A DNA stretch of 64,000 bases from Chryseobacterium sp. ISL-6 (lineage in GTDB: Bacteria > Bacteroidota > Bacteroidia > Flavobacteriales > Weeksellaceae). Below the pieces are notes generated by a model, which saw only the letters and a program-made list of their open reading frames with translations, ran no database searches and was not told where the DNA came from. Made by a program: the position numbers and the translations under genes. Where the stretch lies: positions 248,001 through 312,000 of the forward strand of contig NZ_JAGGPT010000005.1 of the NCBI RefSeq assembly GCF_018613715.1. The letters run 5' to 3'. Below are positions 1 to 10,900 of the stretch, piece by piece. The stretch's first letter is position 1; every line of letters starts with the position of its first letter.

Positions 1-1758
1 AGTTTTGCGGTTTTATGTTTGGTTCTCTTCGGATTCATGTTTTATTTCCAAAATAAACAGCAGAAAGAGGAACAGTTGAAAGCTCAACAACAAAAAACTG
101 AACAAGTAAAAACTGCCGTAAAACAAACTCAGGCAAGTAATATCAATCCAAATGTAACTCCTAATGCTATTCAGGTTTCTACCCTAGGAAATAATGAATT
201 GAAATTGGAATTTTCCAGCTTGGGAGGACAGGTTTCTAAAGTAGAACTTTTAAAATATAAGGCTTATGATCATAAGAGTGATAAAGCTGATCTGCCTCTT
301 TATCTAATCAATAAAAACAACTCAAACTACGGTTTTCAGTTTAAAGATAAGACTGGAAAAGTTATTAATACTAAAGACCTAGTTTTCTCTCCAACAGTGA
401 ATGGAAACGCAGTAACGTTGTCAGCTAATTATAACGGAGCTGTTATTCAGTTTATTTATACACTACTTCCAAAGTATACTTTAGATTTTAAAGTAAGAAC
501 TCAAGGGTTAGCTAAAATAACTTCAGATACAAAAGCTGATTTCTTATGGAATTATAATGTAAGGAATTTTGAAAAAGGTAGAGCTCAAGAGCAGTCTCAT
601 TCAGAATTCTCATATGCATTTAATAACTATAAGAGTTATGATTATGATGGAAGAACTACAATGGAGGAGGAAAAAGAAACCCTTAATTGGATTGGTGTAA
701 AACAGCAGTTTTTCTCTTCAGTAATCGAAGCTAAGAATGGATTTACACAAAGTAAAGGAAATCAGGAATCTATAGAAGAAGGGGAGTATTTGAAGAAATT
801 CAACTATGAAGGGTTTGTTCAGATGACAGGAAGCGAATTAAATCAGGATTTTACCTGGTACTTTATGCCATTGGATCTGCCGTTGTTGAAATCTTATGAT
901 AAAAACTTTGATGAAATATTGCCATTAGGTTGGTCGTTGATCGGAGGAATGAACCGTTATTTCTTCATGCCGATGTATAATATTATTGCATCATGGGGAT
1001 TAACTGCAGGATGGGTAATTTTCATTATGACGATTATCGTGAAATTGATCCTGTCTCCGATTATGTACAAGCAGCATAAGCTGAGTGCGATGATGAGAGT
1101 GATTCGTCCGGAGATTGATGAAGCTACAGCTAAGTTGAAGGATGCAGATCCTATGAAAAAGCAACAGGCGACCATGGAGATTTATCGAAAGGCGGGGGTT
1201 AATCAAATGGCGGGTTGTTTACCGGCGTTGGTTCAGATTCCTATCTTCTATGCATTATTCCGTTTCTTCCCAAACTTTATTGACTTAAGAGGAAAAGGAT
1301 TCTGGTTCGCAAAAGATTTAACGGCATATGATGATTTAATTAAATTACCATTTAAGATTCCTTTCTTAGGAGATCATCTAAGTGTTTTTGCATTGGCGTG
1401 TACAGTAGTAATCTTAATCTATACGATTATGACATCAGGGAATATCCAGCAGCCACAGCAGGAAGGTATGCCGAATATGAAGGTATTGATGTATATCTTC
1501 CCGATTACTTTCTTATTCTTCCTGAATACTTCAGCATCAGGTCTTTCTTGGTATTACTTTGTATCAAATGCGATCAACATCTTAATTATCCTTGTTATCA
1601 AATATGTAATTTTGGATGAGAAGAAGATTCATGCCCAGATTCAGGCTAATAAAGAGAAGCCTAAAACTGAGGGCAAATTCCAGAAGAGAATGAGAGAAAT
1701 GATGGAGAAGGCTCAGGAACAACAAAAAGTTACAGAGCAACAAAAGAAGAAAAAATAA
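1..1758 (+). CDS. yidC: Membrane protein insertase YidC (5' end outside window)
   Basis: YidC/Oxa1-family insertase, which places proteins into the inner membrane with or without the Sec translocon. The reading frame is open from base 1, so the start lies upstream; the first visible residues already belong to the N-terminal membrane anchor, followed by a basic Gln/Lys-rich linker. A large periplasmic beta-sandwich domain fills roughly residues 55-310 of the visible part. The conserved insertase core follows from about residue 320, with membrane segments and the family signature GCLPALVQIPIF near residue 400. The tail is strongly basic (ends in four lysines), as expected for a ribosome-facing C-terminus. 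The gene ends at a bidirectional hairpin shared with rnhB. Identification is secure; only the first residues are missing. Confidence 0.96.
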   Translation, partial: SFAVLCLVLFGFMFYFQNKQQKEEQLKAQQQKTEQVKTAVKQTQASNINPNVTPNAIQVSTLGNNELKLEFSSLGGQVSKVELLKYKAYDHKSDKADLPLYLINKNNSNYGFQFKDKTGKVINTKDLVFSPTVNGNAVTLSANYNGAVIQFIYTLLPKYTLDFKVRTQGLAKITSDTKADFLWNYNVRNFEKGRAQEQSHSEFSYAFNNYKSYDYDGRTTMEEEKETLNWIGVKQQFFSSVIEAKNGFTQSKGNQESIEEGEYLKKFNYEGFVQMTGSELNQDFTWYFMPLDLPLLKSYDKNFDEILPLGWSLIGGMNRYFFMPMYNIIASWGLTAGWVIFIMTIIVKLILSPIMYKQHKLSAMMRVIRPEIDEATAKLKDADPMKKQQATMEIYRKAGVNQMAGCLPALVQIPIFYALFRFFPNFIDLRGKGFWFAKDLTAYDDLIKLPFKIPFLGDHLSVFALACTVVILIYTIMTSGNIQQPQQEGMPNMKVLMYIFPITFLFFLNTSASGLSWYYFVSNAINILIILVIKYVILDEKKIHAQIQANKEKPKTEGKFQKRMREMMEKAQEQQKVTEQQKKKK

Positions 1759-1775
1759 TCTTGTTAATACATTAT

Positions 1776-1813
1776 AAAAAAGAGGGGCAAATTAATTTGC
1801 TCCTCTTTTTTTT
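1776..1813. terminator. Bidirectional terminator between yidC and rnhB
   Basis: Inverted repeat of AAAAGAGG-G-GCAAAT with its complement, one G-T pair, followed by a run of T on the plus strand and preceded by a run of A. It can serve both convergent genes. Confidence 0.85.
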
Positions 1814-1829
1814 TTGTTTATATTTTTTG

Positions 1830-2414
1830 TTAATCATATTTAAGCCTGAAAGATTGTCTATGATGTCGGGTTGGTCCAAATTTTATAAGTGCATTCTGGT
1901 GTTTCTTGGTTGCATAGCCGAAATTTGTATCCCAGCCGTATTCCGGAAACTCATCATGAAGGTTAATCATTAAACGGTCTCTGTAGTTTTTAGCTAATAT
2001 AGAAGCCGCTGCTATCGAAAGCATTTTTGAATCCCCTTTTATAATGCATTGATGAGGTATATAATTGTAAGGATGAAATTTGTTTCCATCTACTAATATG
2101 AGCTCGGGCCTTATTGTTAATTTATCTAACGCCTTATGCATGGCATGGATACTGGCGTTAAGAATGTTGTGTAGATCAATAAAATCCGGGGGTAGTTCTG
2201 CAATCGCATAATCCTGAACATTGTCTTTGATATAATTATCAAGATCCATTCGTGTTTTAAAATTAAGCTTTTTAGAGTCGTTTACTAGGCTTTGGCTGAA
2301 GCTGTGATCAAGGATAACAGCTGCGGCTACAACAGGGCCACTTAGGCATCCTCTGCCAACTTCATCGCATCCTGCTTCAATATAAGATTCAGACCAGCTT
2401 TTTAATAAATCCAT
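1830..2414 (-). CDS. rnhB: Ribonuclease HII
   Basis: RNase HII cleaves the RNA strand of RNA-DNA hybrids and removes single ribonucleotides misincorporated into DNA. The N-terminal motif GCDEVGRG (about residues 15-22) carries the Asp-Glu metal ligands, and ILVDGN near residue 105 supplies another acidic ligand. At 194 aa it is close to the usual length. The ATG at 2414 leaves a short N-terminus before the motif, as is normal. It is convergent with yidC and divergent from the first SusC gene, with no partner gene of its own. Confidence 0.96.
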   Translation of the reverse strand: MDLLKSWSESYIEAGCDEVGRGCLSGPVVAAAVILDHSFSQSLVNDSKKLNFKTRMDLDNYIKDNVQDYAIAELPPDFIDLHNILNASIHAMHKALDKLTIRPELILVDGNKFHPYNYIPHQCIIKGDSKMLSIAAASILAKNYRDRLMINLHDEFPEYGWDTNFGYATKKHQNALIKFGPTRHHRQSFRLKYD

Positions 2415-2662
2415 GAAATTGTATATAATCTTGTAAATAGGTGTAAAAATAAATAAAAATATATTTTTAATAAAATAAGTATTTAGTTATTTATTTCATT
2501 AAATAGTGAAAATATATTATTTATAATTTATAATTATTAGAAAGTCGTTAAAATAAGGCTTTTTTCAAGATTTAATAATAAATGGTTTTTATTGTTTTAT
2601 TGTTATTATTGAGTGTTATTTATGATGGAAAAAATATTAAATTAAATCTTTTTAACAATTTA
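2415..2662. other. AT-rich divergent intergenic region
   Basis: About 250 bases of very AT-rich sequence between rnhB and the first SusC promoter. I see no gene, RNA or clear operator here. The rnhB promoter must lie in it but shows no clean -7 match. Confidence 0.5.
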
Positions 2663-2694
2663 TTTGGTTTTTTTAAGAAAGTTTTACATATTTG
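2663..2694 (+). promoter_or_regulatory. Promoter of susC1
   Basis: TTTG (2663-2666), 20 bases, then CATATTTG (2687-2694), close to the Bacteroidota -33 TTG / -7 TAnnTTTG consensus with one mismatch. The block TTAAGAAAGTTTTACA inside it is shared with the promoters of the two other SusC genes. The predicted transcript starts about 20 bases before the ATG at 2724. Confidence 0.75.
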
Positions 2695-2723
2695 TAATTG
2701 ATAAAATAATAATCAATTTGAAT

Positions 2724-5723
2724 ATGAAGAAATTTACAACAAGTGTTTTGATGGTAGTGCTTTCTTCGACATTTGCGTTAGCAAGTGGACAGGAAAAGAA
2801 AAGAAGAGATACTCTCAAAACCACAGACATTGCCGAAGTTATTATGACTGGAGCTATGGGGCGTAAAATGAAATTAGATGCCCAAACTTCAACGGCAGCT
2901 GTTATTGGTAAGGAGAAGCTTACTCAGGCAGGTGCTCCAAATGCTATCGCGGGTTTAACCAGTAAGGTGCCTGGGCTTACCATTAATAAAACCAGCAGTG
3001 GTGTTGATGGGACTTATGATATTAAAATTAGAGGTTCGAGAACACTGACTGGTAGTACATCTCCCTTAATCGTAATTGACGGGGTGATATCATCAATTCA
3101 AATATTTCAGGCTCTCCCATCTGATATGCTTGAATCTGTTACTACATTGTTAGGTTTGCAAGGTGCCGCACTATATGGTTCACAAGGTGTAAATGGAGCA
3201 ATTGTTATAACTACAAAAAAAGGAAGTGGGTCAAGAAAGCCTAGAATTAGTTTTAATAGTAACGTTGAATTTGAGAATGTATTATTTACACCAAGCAGAC
3301 AAAAGGCTTATGGTCAAGGTTGGTTTGGTGATCGAATTCATGCTGAGAATGGATCGTGGGGTCCGTCTTATTCTGATCCGGCATATGCGGGACAAAACCT
3401 TGCAATGGGTGTTCCGTTCTATGATGTAAATGGTGACGGAATGATATTTGTGGATCCTAACGGGGATGTTCCTAGTGAAGATGCTGCGGCTTCAGTACGT
3501 GGGATTTATTCGCCAAGAAAAAAGGATAATGCTAAAGAATTTTTTCAGACAGGGCCGAGTTTTAATAATACTTTAACTGTTACAGGTGGAAGTGAGGGTG
3601 CATATGGTGGTTTGTCAATCAACCGTCAGGATAGAGAGTTTATTGTAGCGGAAGATAAATTAAAGAAAACTTCAGTAATGTTTAATGGAGGCTTTAAGTT
3701 AGGTAAGCTTTCTTTGGATGGAAGCGTTACGTACATTAATAGGTCTGCTTCTACAACCACTCCAGATTTGTACACCAATCTTCTTCAATCTTCTTCAGAG
3801 ATTCCTATCACTGCTTTCCGGGATAGTTCTTTGCCTTATGCATGGACAATGTATTATCAGAATCCATACTGGACTATTCAGAATGTAAGGAATACTTCAA
3901 AACAGGATATCTTCAATGGAACCATTTCATTAGGTTATAAAATTAATGATCATATTTCGATTAATAATAATGGAACGGCTCAAATTACCTCAACTGATAT
4001 TTTAAATTATAATAATGGATATGTTGCTTCAACTGCCAGCCCAAGGATCACTGATGTAGATGGGATTACTGCTGTTAGTTCAGTTACTTCATCATTATCT
4101 CAGTCTAATGCTATTAGCAGATATTTTTATAATGACTTAATGGCTAATTTTAATTATGACTTTACTAAGGATATTAATTTTAAATTATTAGTTGGTTATA
4201 ATGTTCAACAGAATGAATCTAAAACTACTTCAGTAAGTGGTACTGGTTTGAAAATTCCTGGAATCTATCAATATTGGAATTTGACTACATTAACGATTCC
4301 TTATAACTTAAATAATAGGAGATTTACAGACAATAAATTCGCTTTTTTTGCTAATCTTGATTTGTCCTATAAAGATTATTTATACTTAAATGTAACAGGT
4401 AGATTGGAGAATTCTTCTAAACTATTGCATTCTGACTCAAGTATTGAGAGTACAGCACATTATTTTTATAATTCTGCTGGGGTGTCGTTCATGCCTTTAA
4501 AGGCTTTTGAGGTTGAAAGCGATATCTTAAGCCGATTGGTTGTTAAAGGTTCTTATACACGTGTTGGTAATGACAATGTAAATGTTTTTGGAATTGAGGA
4601 TACTGCTACACTTGCGCCTGGTTATCCATTTGGAACTGGTCCATTAAGTTTTGTTAATAATCAGACGCCAACAGATACTAATATCAGACCTGAAATTGTT
4701 ACCAGTAATGAAATCAGTATAGGTTTGGGCTTTTTGAAAAATAGAATTACATTAGATGTTAGTGGGTATATTCAGACCACAAAAGATCTGATAACAAACC
4801 AAACTACATCTAATACGACTGGTATAAGATTTACACCTATTAACGTTGGTGATATTAGAAATAAGGGATTTGAGGTTAACTTAGGTGCTACTCCAATTAA
4901 GACGTCGGACTTCTCGTGGGATCTGAATTTTGGATGGAGTATCAATAGAACTAAAGTTATTGAGCTTGCTAACGGACAGGATGAGGTGAATCTTTCTGTG
5001 GGTGGAAATGCTGGTATTTATGCAATTAAAGGTGAAGAGTTTCCAATGTTAAAAGGAACTGCTTATTTAAGAGACGATCAGGGAAGAATTATTATTAACC
5101 CAGATAACGGTAATCCATACATCTCAAATAATTATGTAAACTTTGGTCGGGTAACTCCAAATTATACATTAGCACTTAATACCAATTTTAAATACAAGAA
5201 TTTTGGAGTTTATGCGGTGCTTGACTATAGAAATGGCGGGGTTTTGTACTCTGGAGCAATGCAAAACCTTGCGTTTAGTGGAGGTCTAGAGCAGTCTGCA
5301 TCTTTTGATAGAACTCAAGGAGGGTATATTATTCCAAATTCAGTGTATATGAATAATGCCGGTCAATATGTTGAAAATACCTCTATTAAATCGGGTGGAG
5401 ATTCTTATGCAGGACTGCCGGATTATTATGGAAGTGTTTACAGTAGAGTTGCTGAGAATTTTATCATGAGTGGTACGGCATTTAGAGTAAGAGAACTTGG
5501 GATATCTTATGCTCTTGGAGGGGATGCAGCGCGATCTATTGGTCTAACCGGACTTAGTTTTAGTGTTTATGCAAGGAATCCATTCTATAAGTTTGCTAAG
5601 GAGAATAGAGGGTATGCAGATCCTGAGGCATCATTTACAACAGGAAATATTTCAGGTATATCAAATTCTAACCAGTATCCGTCGACAAGAACTGTCGGGT
5701 TTACTACTACAATTAATTTTTAA
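2724..5723 (+). CDS. SusC/RagA-type TonB-dependent transporter, pair 1
   Basis: Outer-membrane beta-barrel transporter of the SusC family, which with a SusD lid lipoprotein imports large solutes using TonB energy. I choose the ATG at 2724 (MKKFTTSVLMVVLSS) because it begins a signal peptide matching those of the two downstream SusC proteins and sits just after the promoter; the 20-codon upstream extension would overlap that promoter. A divergent TonB box (IAEVIMTG) follows the mature N-terminus, then the plug with IRGSRTLTG and LYGSQGVNG motifs, then the barrel ending in F. The N-terminal carboxypeptidase-like domain of classical SusC is absent. susD1 follows 9 bases later. Substrate unknown. 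Confidence 0.92.
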   Translation: MKKFTTSVLMVVLSSTFALASGQEKKRRDTLKTTDIAEVIMTGAMGRKMKLDAQTSTAAVIGKEKLTQAGAPNAIAGLTSKVPGLTINKTSSGVDGTYDIKIRGSRTLTGSTSPLIVIDGVISSIQIFQALPSDMLESVTTLLGLQGAALYGSQGVNGAIVITTKKGSGSRKPRISFNSNVEFENVLFTPSRQKAYGQGWFGDRIHAENGSWGPSYSDPAYAGQNLAMGVPFYDVNGDGMIFVDPNGDVPSEDAAASVRGIYSPRKKDNAKEFFQTGPSFNNTLTVTGGSEGAYGGLSINRQDREFIVAEDKLKKTSVMFNGGFKLGKLSLDGSVTYINRSASTTTPDLYTNLLQSSSEIPITAFRDSSLPYAWTMYYQNPYWTIQNVRNTSKQDIFNGTISLGYKINDHISINNNGTAQITSTDILNYNNGYVASTASPRITDVDGITAVSSVTSSLSQSNAISRYFYNDLMANFNYDFTKDINFKLLVGYNVQQNESKTTSVSGTGLKIPGIYQYWNLTTLTIPYNLNNRRFTDNKFAFFANLDLSYKDYLYLNVTGRLENSSKLLHSDSSIESTAHYFYNSAGVSFMPLKAFEVESDILSRLVVKGSYTRVGNDNVNVFGIEDTATLAPGYPFGTGPLSFVNNQTPTDTNIRPEIVTSNEISIGLGFLKNRITLDVSGYIQTTKDLITNQTTSNTTGIRFTPINVGDIRNKGFEVNLGATPIKTSDFSWDLNFGWSINRTKVIELANGQDEVNLSVGGNAGIYAIKGEEFPMLKGTAYLRDDQGRIIINPDNGNPYISNNYVNFGRVTPNYTLALNTNFKYKNFGVYAVLDYRNGGVLYSGAMQNLAFSGGLEQSASFDRTQGGYIIPNSVYMNNAGQYVENTSIKSGGDSYAGLPDYYGSVYSRVAENFIMSGTAFRVRELGISYALGGDAARSIGLTGLSFSVYARNPFYKFAKENRGYADPEASFTTGNISGISNSNQYPSTRTVGFTTTINF

Positions 5724-5732
5724 ATAAAAACA

Positions 5733-7361
5733 ATGAAAAAGATATTAATACCAATTTTAGGAATAACAGCATTGTTATTTTTTAACTCGTGTAGTGAGGA
5801 GTTCTTAGATGTGAATAAGAATGTTAATGATGCTTACAGTAATCAGCTTACCCCAAAAGATAGATTGTCTGCTGCAGAAACTGTAGTTTTTAGAACCCAA
5901 GCAGGAACTATGAATAGGTTTGGGAATTTAATAATGAATGCATGGGCTGGAAATATTTATTTCTATGCTTCACCTTATGGAGATGAATTTAGAATGAGAG
6001 CTGATTCTCAATTTTATGATACGATTTGGGATAATTTATATTTAGGAATCTCAAATTATCAGGCGATAATTGAAAGTCCTAATGCAGCTAAATATCCACA
6101 TCATGTAGCGATTGCTAAGATTATGAAGGCTTATTATATGCAAATGATTGTGGATTTGTATAATGATGTGCCTTATACTGAGGCTTTTAAAGGTCAAGCT
6201 AATAAGCATCCGAAATATGATAAGGGTAAAGATGTTTACAAAGGATTGTTAGCTGAGCTTAATCAAGCTTTAGTTTTATTGGGGCAAACACCTGAAAATG
6301 CAACCTATGCTTTGTTGCCTGTTGAGGATCCTATATTTGCGGCTGCATCTGCTGATATGAGTAAGTGGGCTCAGATGGCAAACACGGTGAAGTTGAAAAT
6401 GTTGGTGAGGCTTTCAAATTGTACAGATCCCGAAGTAATCGCCTGGAGAAATACAGAGTTGCAAGCATTAGCACCTTTAACGTCAGATGTAACAAAATTT
6501 GTAAGCGCCGATGTTAAGATAAATCCAGGGTATAGTAGTGCTAGTACGGGGCAGCAGAACCCATTTTATACAACTTATGGTGTGATTAATATAGCCTCAA
6601 ATGATATGAGTGCGGATTATAGATTGACATTTGCTTCTGATCATATTATCAAAGCATTAAAAGGACAAATACCCGAGACTTCTGGCGTTGCTGATGGTAG
6701 GATTACAAGATTGTTCTTAAATAATGGAGTTGGACAGGCATCTAATTATATTGGGGGAGTGTCTGGGCCTTCTGCTAATGCAAATTTAATGGTTGGACAG
6801 CCTCAGGGTGGGGGTAAAGATGCTTCCAAGGTTGAAACCGATTTTGCGACTTTGGGCTTATTCTCTGCTTTTGCATCTCCATCTGGAGGTTCAGCATTGC
6901 CAGGTTTGGTTTTAACTCTTGCTGAGGTTAGGTTTTTACAGGCTGAAGCAGCGACTGTTTATCCTACGACAATGGCATTTAATGCTCAGACTTCATTTAA
7001 TGATGGTGTTACTCAATCTTTTCTTACTTTTGGTGCTAGTCCAACAGCTACTAATAATTATTTGGCAGCTATTTCTACTAAGCCAGGAATGGGATGGGCA
7101 GCTTCTCCTAATAAAATTCAAGCTATTCAATATCAAAAATGGGTTGCTCTGACGAATATTAATCCTACTGAAACATTTATTAGCTATAATAAAACAGGAT
7201 TTCCAGTTTTGCCAATGCCTTTAGGATCTTATTATCCGTCAAGACCAAAAAGATTAATGTATGCTCAATCTGAATATATTTCAAATACGGCAAATGTTCC
7301 AAATCCGGGAATTGATGAAATGTATACGGTTAATCAGTATTCACCATTCTGGATGAAATAA
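5733..7361 (+). CDS. SusD/RagB-type outer-membrane lipoprotein, pair 1
   Basis: Surface lipoprotein that caps the SusC barrel and binds the incoming ligand. Signal peptide with lipobox FNSC and the typical opening CSEEFLDVNKN. The 542-aa length and the late QKWVALTNINP / YNKTGFP segment fit the SusD-like family related to RagB. The Trp-containing version of that segment common in the family is lacking here, as in pair 2. Translation is probably coupled to susC1. Two hairpins follow it. The substrate cannot be told from the sequence; no enzyme is encoded nearby. Confidence 0.9.
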   Translation: MKKILIPILGITALLFFNSCSEEFLDVNKNVNDAYSNQLTPKDRLSAAETVVFRTQAGTMNRFGNLIMNAWAGNIYFYASPYGDEFRMRADSQFYDTIWDNLYLGISNYQAIIESPNAAKYPHHVAIAKIMKAYYMQMIVDLYNDVPYTEAFKGQANKHPKYDKGKDVYKGLLAELNQALVLLGQTPENATYALLPVEDPIFAAASADMSKWAQMANTVKLKMLVRLSNCTDPEVIAWRNTELQALAPLTSDVTKFVSADVKINPGYSSASTGQQNPFYTTYGVINIASNDMSADYRLTFASDHIIKALKGQIPETSGVADGRITRLFLNNGVGQASNYIGGVSGPSANANLMVGQPQGGGKDASKVETDFATLGLFSAFASPSGGSALPGLVLTLAEVRFLQAEAATVYPTTMAFNAQTSFNDGVTQSFLTFGASPTATNNYLAAISTKPGMGWAASPNKIQAIQYQKWVALTNINPTETFISYNKTGFPVLPMPLGSYYPSRPKRLMYAQSEYISNTANVPNPGIDEMYTVNQYSPFWMK

Positions 7362-7400
7362 TTTAAAAAATACATTCAATTAACAAATGCTATATATTGC

Positions 7401-7432
7401 AGATGTGACCGGAAGAAATTCTGGTCACATCT
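7401..7432 (+). terminator. Strong hairpin after susD1
   Basis: Perfect 10-bp stem AGATGTGACC / GGTCACATCT, extended inward by GAA/TTC. No long T-run follows, so it may also stabilise the mRNA end. Confidence 0.7.
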
Positions 7433-7440
7433 TATTTCAT

Positions 7441-7468
7441 ATCACTCGAAATGTGGTGATTTTTTTTA
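7441..7468 (+). terminator. Second hairpin with T-run after susD1
   Basis: ATCAC...GTGAT stem followed directly by eight T, a compact intrinsic terminator just after the first hairpin. Confidence 0.55.
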
Positions 7469-7876
7469 ATGATGATTTGTAATTCAAATCTGAATCATAT
7501 ATTTTAAATTTTGGCATTTTTTTTACAATTTGTGCTTATTTTAAGAAAAATTTTCGATGAAAAGTGCTTAATTGATGGTTGTTTTTATTTGTTAAATTTA
7601 AAAACAATTTAATACAACTAGTGGTGAATAATTTAATGTGATATGGCTTTTAATCGTAATCTGCTGTTAATCAGTGTTTAATTTGCTTTTTTTTAATCAA
7701 ATTACTTCTATTAATATAACGGCTTTGTGATTTTTTTCAAATGTATTTTTAATTTAATTAAACCTTCTTTTTTTTTATGAATTTTTGTTAAAATCCTTAT
7801 ATTTAACTAATTGTGTTAAATTTTAATATTTAATTTTGTCGATTATTAAAAAGTTGTTAATTTTTTACGATTTTCT
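7469..7876. other. Long AT-rich region upstream of susC2
   Basis: About 400 bases with no convincing gene. It contains CTGTTAATCAG, also found in the region upstream of susC3, and shares with that region a stretch of about 30 bases just before the promoter (TTGTTAATTTTTTA and onward). This suggests the SusCD units were duplicated together with their upstream DNA. Confidence 0.5.
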
Positions 7877-7907
7877 TTTGTATTGTTAAGAAAGTTTTAC
7901 AAATTTG
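7877..7907 (+). promoter_or_regulatory. Promoter of susC2
   Basis: TTTG (7877-7880), 19 bases, CAAATTTG (7900-7907), one mismatch from TAnnTTTG. The spacer is nearly identical to that of the susC3 promoter. Confidence 0.78.
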
Positions 7908-7936
7908 CAATAATAAAAAAAATAATCAATTTAAAT

Positions 7937-10900
7937 ATGAAGAAATTAACAACTAGTGTTCTAATTGTAGTTTTGTCTTCGTCTTTTTTTGTTGCAAATG
8001 CACAGCAAAGAAAGAGTGATACAGTAAGAACACAGAATATCGAAGAAGTCGTTGTTACAGGGGCTCTTGGTATTAAGAAAAAAGCTGATGCAGTAACAAA
8101 TGCACAACAAGTAGTTGGCACAAAAGAATTAAACCAGGCTTCAGCTCCAAATGCTGTACAAGCTTTGACAGGAAAGGTATCTGGTTTACAGATTACTCAG
8201 ACTGATAATGGTGTAGGAGCAACAAGTAGAATCGTAATTAGAGGGAATAAATCAATTTCTGGTAATAACCAGGCTTTAGTTGTTATTGATAACGTAATTT
8301 CCTCTGCTGACGTTTTAACTCAAATACCTCCAGAAGCAATTGAGAGTATAAATGTCATTAAGGGATTACAAGGTGCAGCTTTATATGGGCAGCAAGGGGT
8401 AAACGGTGTTATTATCGTTGCTACTAAAAGAGGAGCTAAGAGTGAGAAAATGCAATTTACTCTAACTTCCTCAATACAAATGACCCAAGCTTTTAAATTT
8501 CCTATAGTTCAACAGCAATATGGAAAGGGATATCCACATGAGCCTGCTTTTAGTGCTGGTGATCCAGATTATAATGGAGCAACTTATGTGCCTTTTGAAA
8601 ATATGTCTTGGGGTCCAGCTTATAACAATCCTGATATTGGAGGACAAATGGTTCCTTCAGGGCTTCCGCAAGCAAACAATCAATTTATCTATGAAAAGTT
8701 TGCTCCTGTAAAAGATCATTTTTCTAAATTTTTCAAAAATGGCGTAATCTTGCAGAATGGTATTACTGTTAATTCTGGGGGAGCTGATTCTTATGCAATG
8801 TTATCTATCAACAGATTAGAAAATGATTTCGTTGTTGAAGGTGATAAATTAAGACAAAATAGCTTTTTATTAAAAGCTGGTAAAAAGTTAGATAAATTAA
8901 GAATTGACGGTACTGTTAATTATATTAGTAAAATTACAAATCAATCTGATTCTGAGCTATACAACGATATCCTTCAAATGCCTACAATGAACGATGTCAG
9001 AAAGTATAGAAACTCTGGTATCGAAGGAGGTTTATCTGCATTTACTAAAAACCCTTATTATCAGATTGAGCATACCAGACAGAATACTATTAATGATTAT
9101 TTATCTGGAATCTTGTCATTACAATATGATTTTAACAAGAATATCAATTTAACATACACAGGTAACGTATTTTTAAATAATTCAAGATCAGATAACCATG
9201 ATGATGGCTTTAAAGCAACTCAGATATATGATGCAGGGCTAACATTTGACGGAGGGAATTTACAGGATTATACGCAAAATGCTAATTATGATTCTTACTA
9301 TATCAACCGTACAGTAAATACAAGAAGCTATTATGGAGATATTATGTTGAATTTCAACTATGATCTTACTGATGATATTAATTTGAAATTAAACCTTGGT
9401 AATAACATTCAGGATAGCTACAGAACTGCAAGATCAATGGGAGGAACTAATTTAATTGTTCCGGGATGGTATGATATCCGTAATGTTAACAGTCCGATTC
9501 AACCAGGAAACCTAAATGGAGCAGCTGCACTGGATAATATTGCTTTTGAAAATAGTACTACAAGACAAAGGATTGTTGCAGGATTTGCCAATTTAGATTT
9601 ATCATATAAAGATTATCTATTTTTAAACTCTACTTTTAGAATTGAACAAAGTTCTGTTTTATCTACATTCTATAATGGAGAGCTTCATAATAAAACATAT
9701 CCTTATTACTCTGTAGGTCTTTCATTCGTTCCTACAAAAGCATTTGAAGGATTGAAAAATGATGTGATTAATTATATCAAGATCGCACCAAGTTTCACAA
9801 GAGTTGGAAATACATCAGCAGTATTACCTTATAATACTACAAATGTTGGTGTTATACCTGCTGGTTATCCTTTTCCAGGATTACCTGGCTATGGGGTAAA
9901 TGCTGCGCAGACAAACAGAGCAATAAAACCAGAATTTATATCTACTGTTGATTTAAACGTTCAGTTAGGTTTCTTCAATGATCGTATTACTCTAGAAGGA
10001 TCGATTTATCAGTCTGATACAAAAGACTTGATTACTAATGCGAATGTTTCAAATACTTCGGGACTTAATACACTGAAGGATAATTTTGGGAAAACCAGAA
10101 TGAAAGGTTTGGAAATAGATTTGGGTATTACACCATTCAAAACTCAGGATTTCACTTGGAATTTAAGAGCTTCTTTCGCGAAATCCAGAACTACTGTAAT
10201 AGATTTACCAAATGGACTTGATGAAGTAGCACTTGCTGTTCCTTATCAAACAGTTGGACTTGGAGTTTTTGCGATAAAAGGATCTGATGCACAGGTTATT
10301 AAAGCTACTACTTTCCAAAGAGATGATCAGGGAAGAATTATTGTAGGTGCAGATGGTGTTCCATTGCAAAGTACTACTTTAACTAGTATGGGTAGAGTGA
10401 CTCCAGATTATACACTTGGGTTGAATACTTCTATCAGATATAAGAGCTTTACACTTTCCGGTACTATGGATTACCGTAAAGGGGGTAAATTTGCATCACT
10501 AGGTAAAAGTATTCTTACATTTGCCGGGATGACAGAAGATACTGCTGGTTTTGACAGAAGCCAAGGGTATGTGATTCCTAATTCAGTACAAATAGTAAAT
10601 GGTCAATCTGTTGCCAACGTTACTCCAGTAGGAGGAACTGCAGATTATGATGGTGTTGCTGGATATTTCAGTTCTCAATCTCTACAAAGATTAGGAGAAC
10701 CAATGGTATTAGATGCTACAGCCTTTAAGGTAAGAGAAATCGCATTGTCTTATGATATTCCAAAATCTGTTTTATCGTCAACTTTTGTTACTGGTTTTAC
10801 AGTTGGTCTATTTGCAAGAAACCCATTCTTTGTTTATTCGAAAGAAAACAGAAACTATGCTGATCCTGAAACTTCTTACACAAATGGTAATGGTGCTGGT

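Noticed and set aside
2664..2723. 20-codon N-terminal extension of susC1
   Set aside because: It would start inside the promoter and place non-signal sequence before a standard signal peptide. The same holds for the extension of susC2 at 7883-7936.
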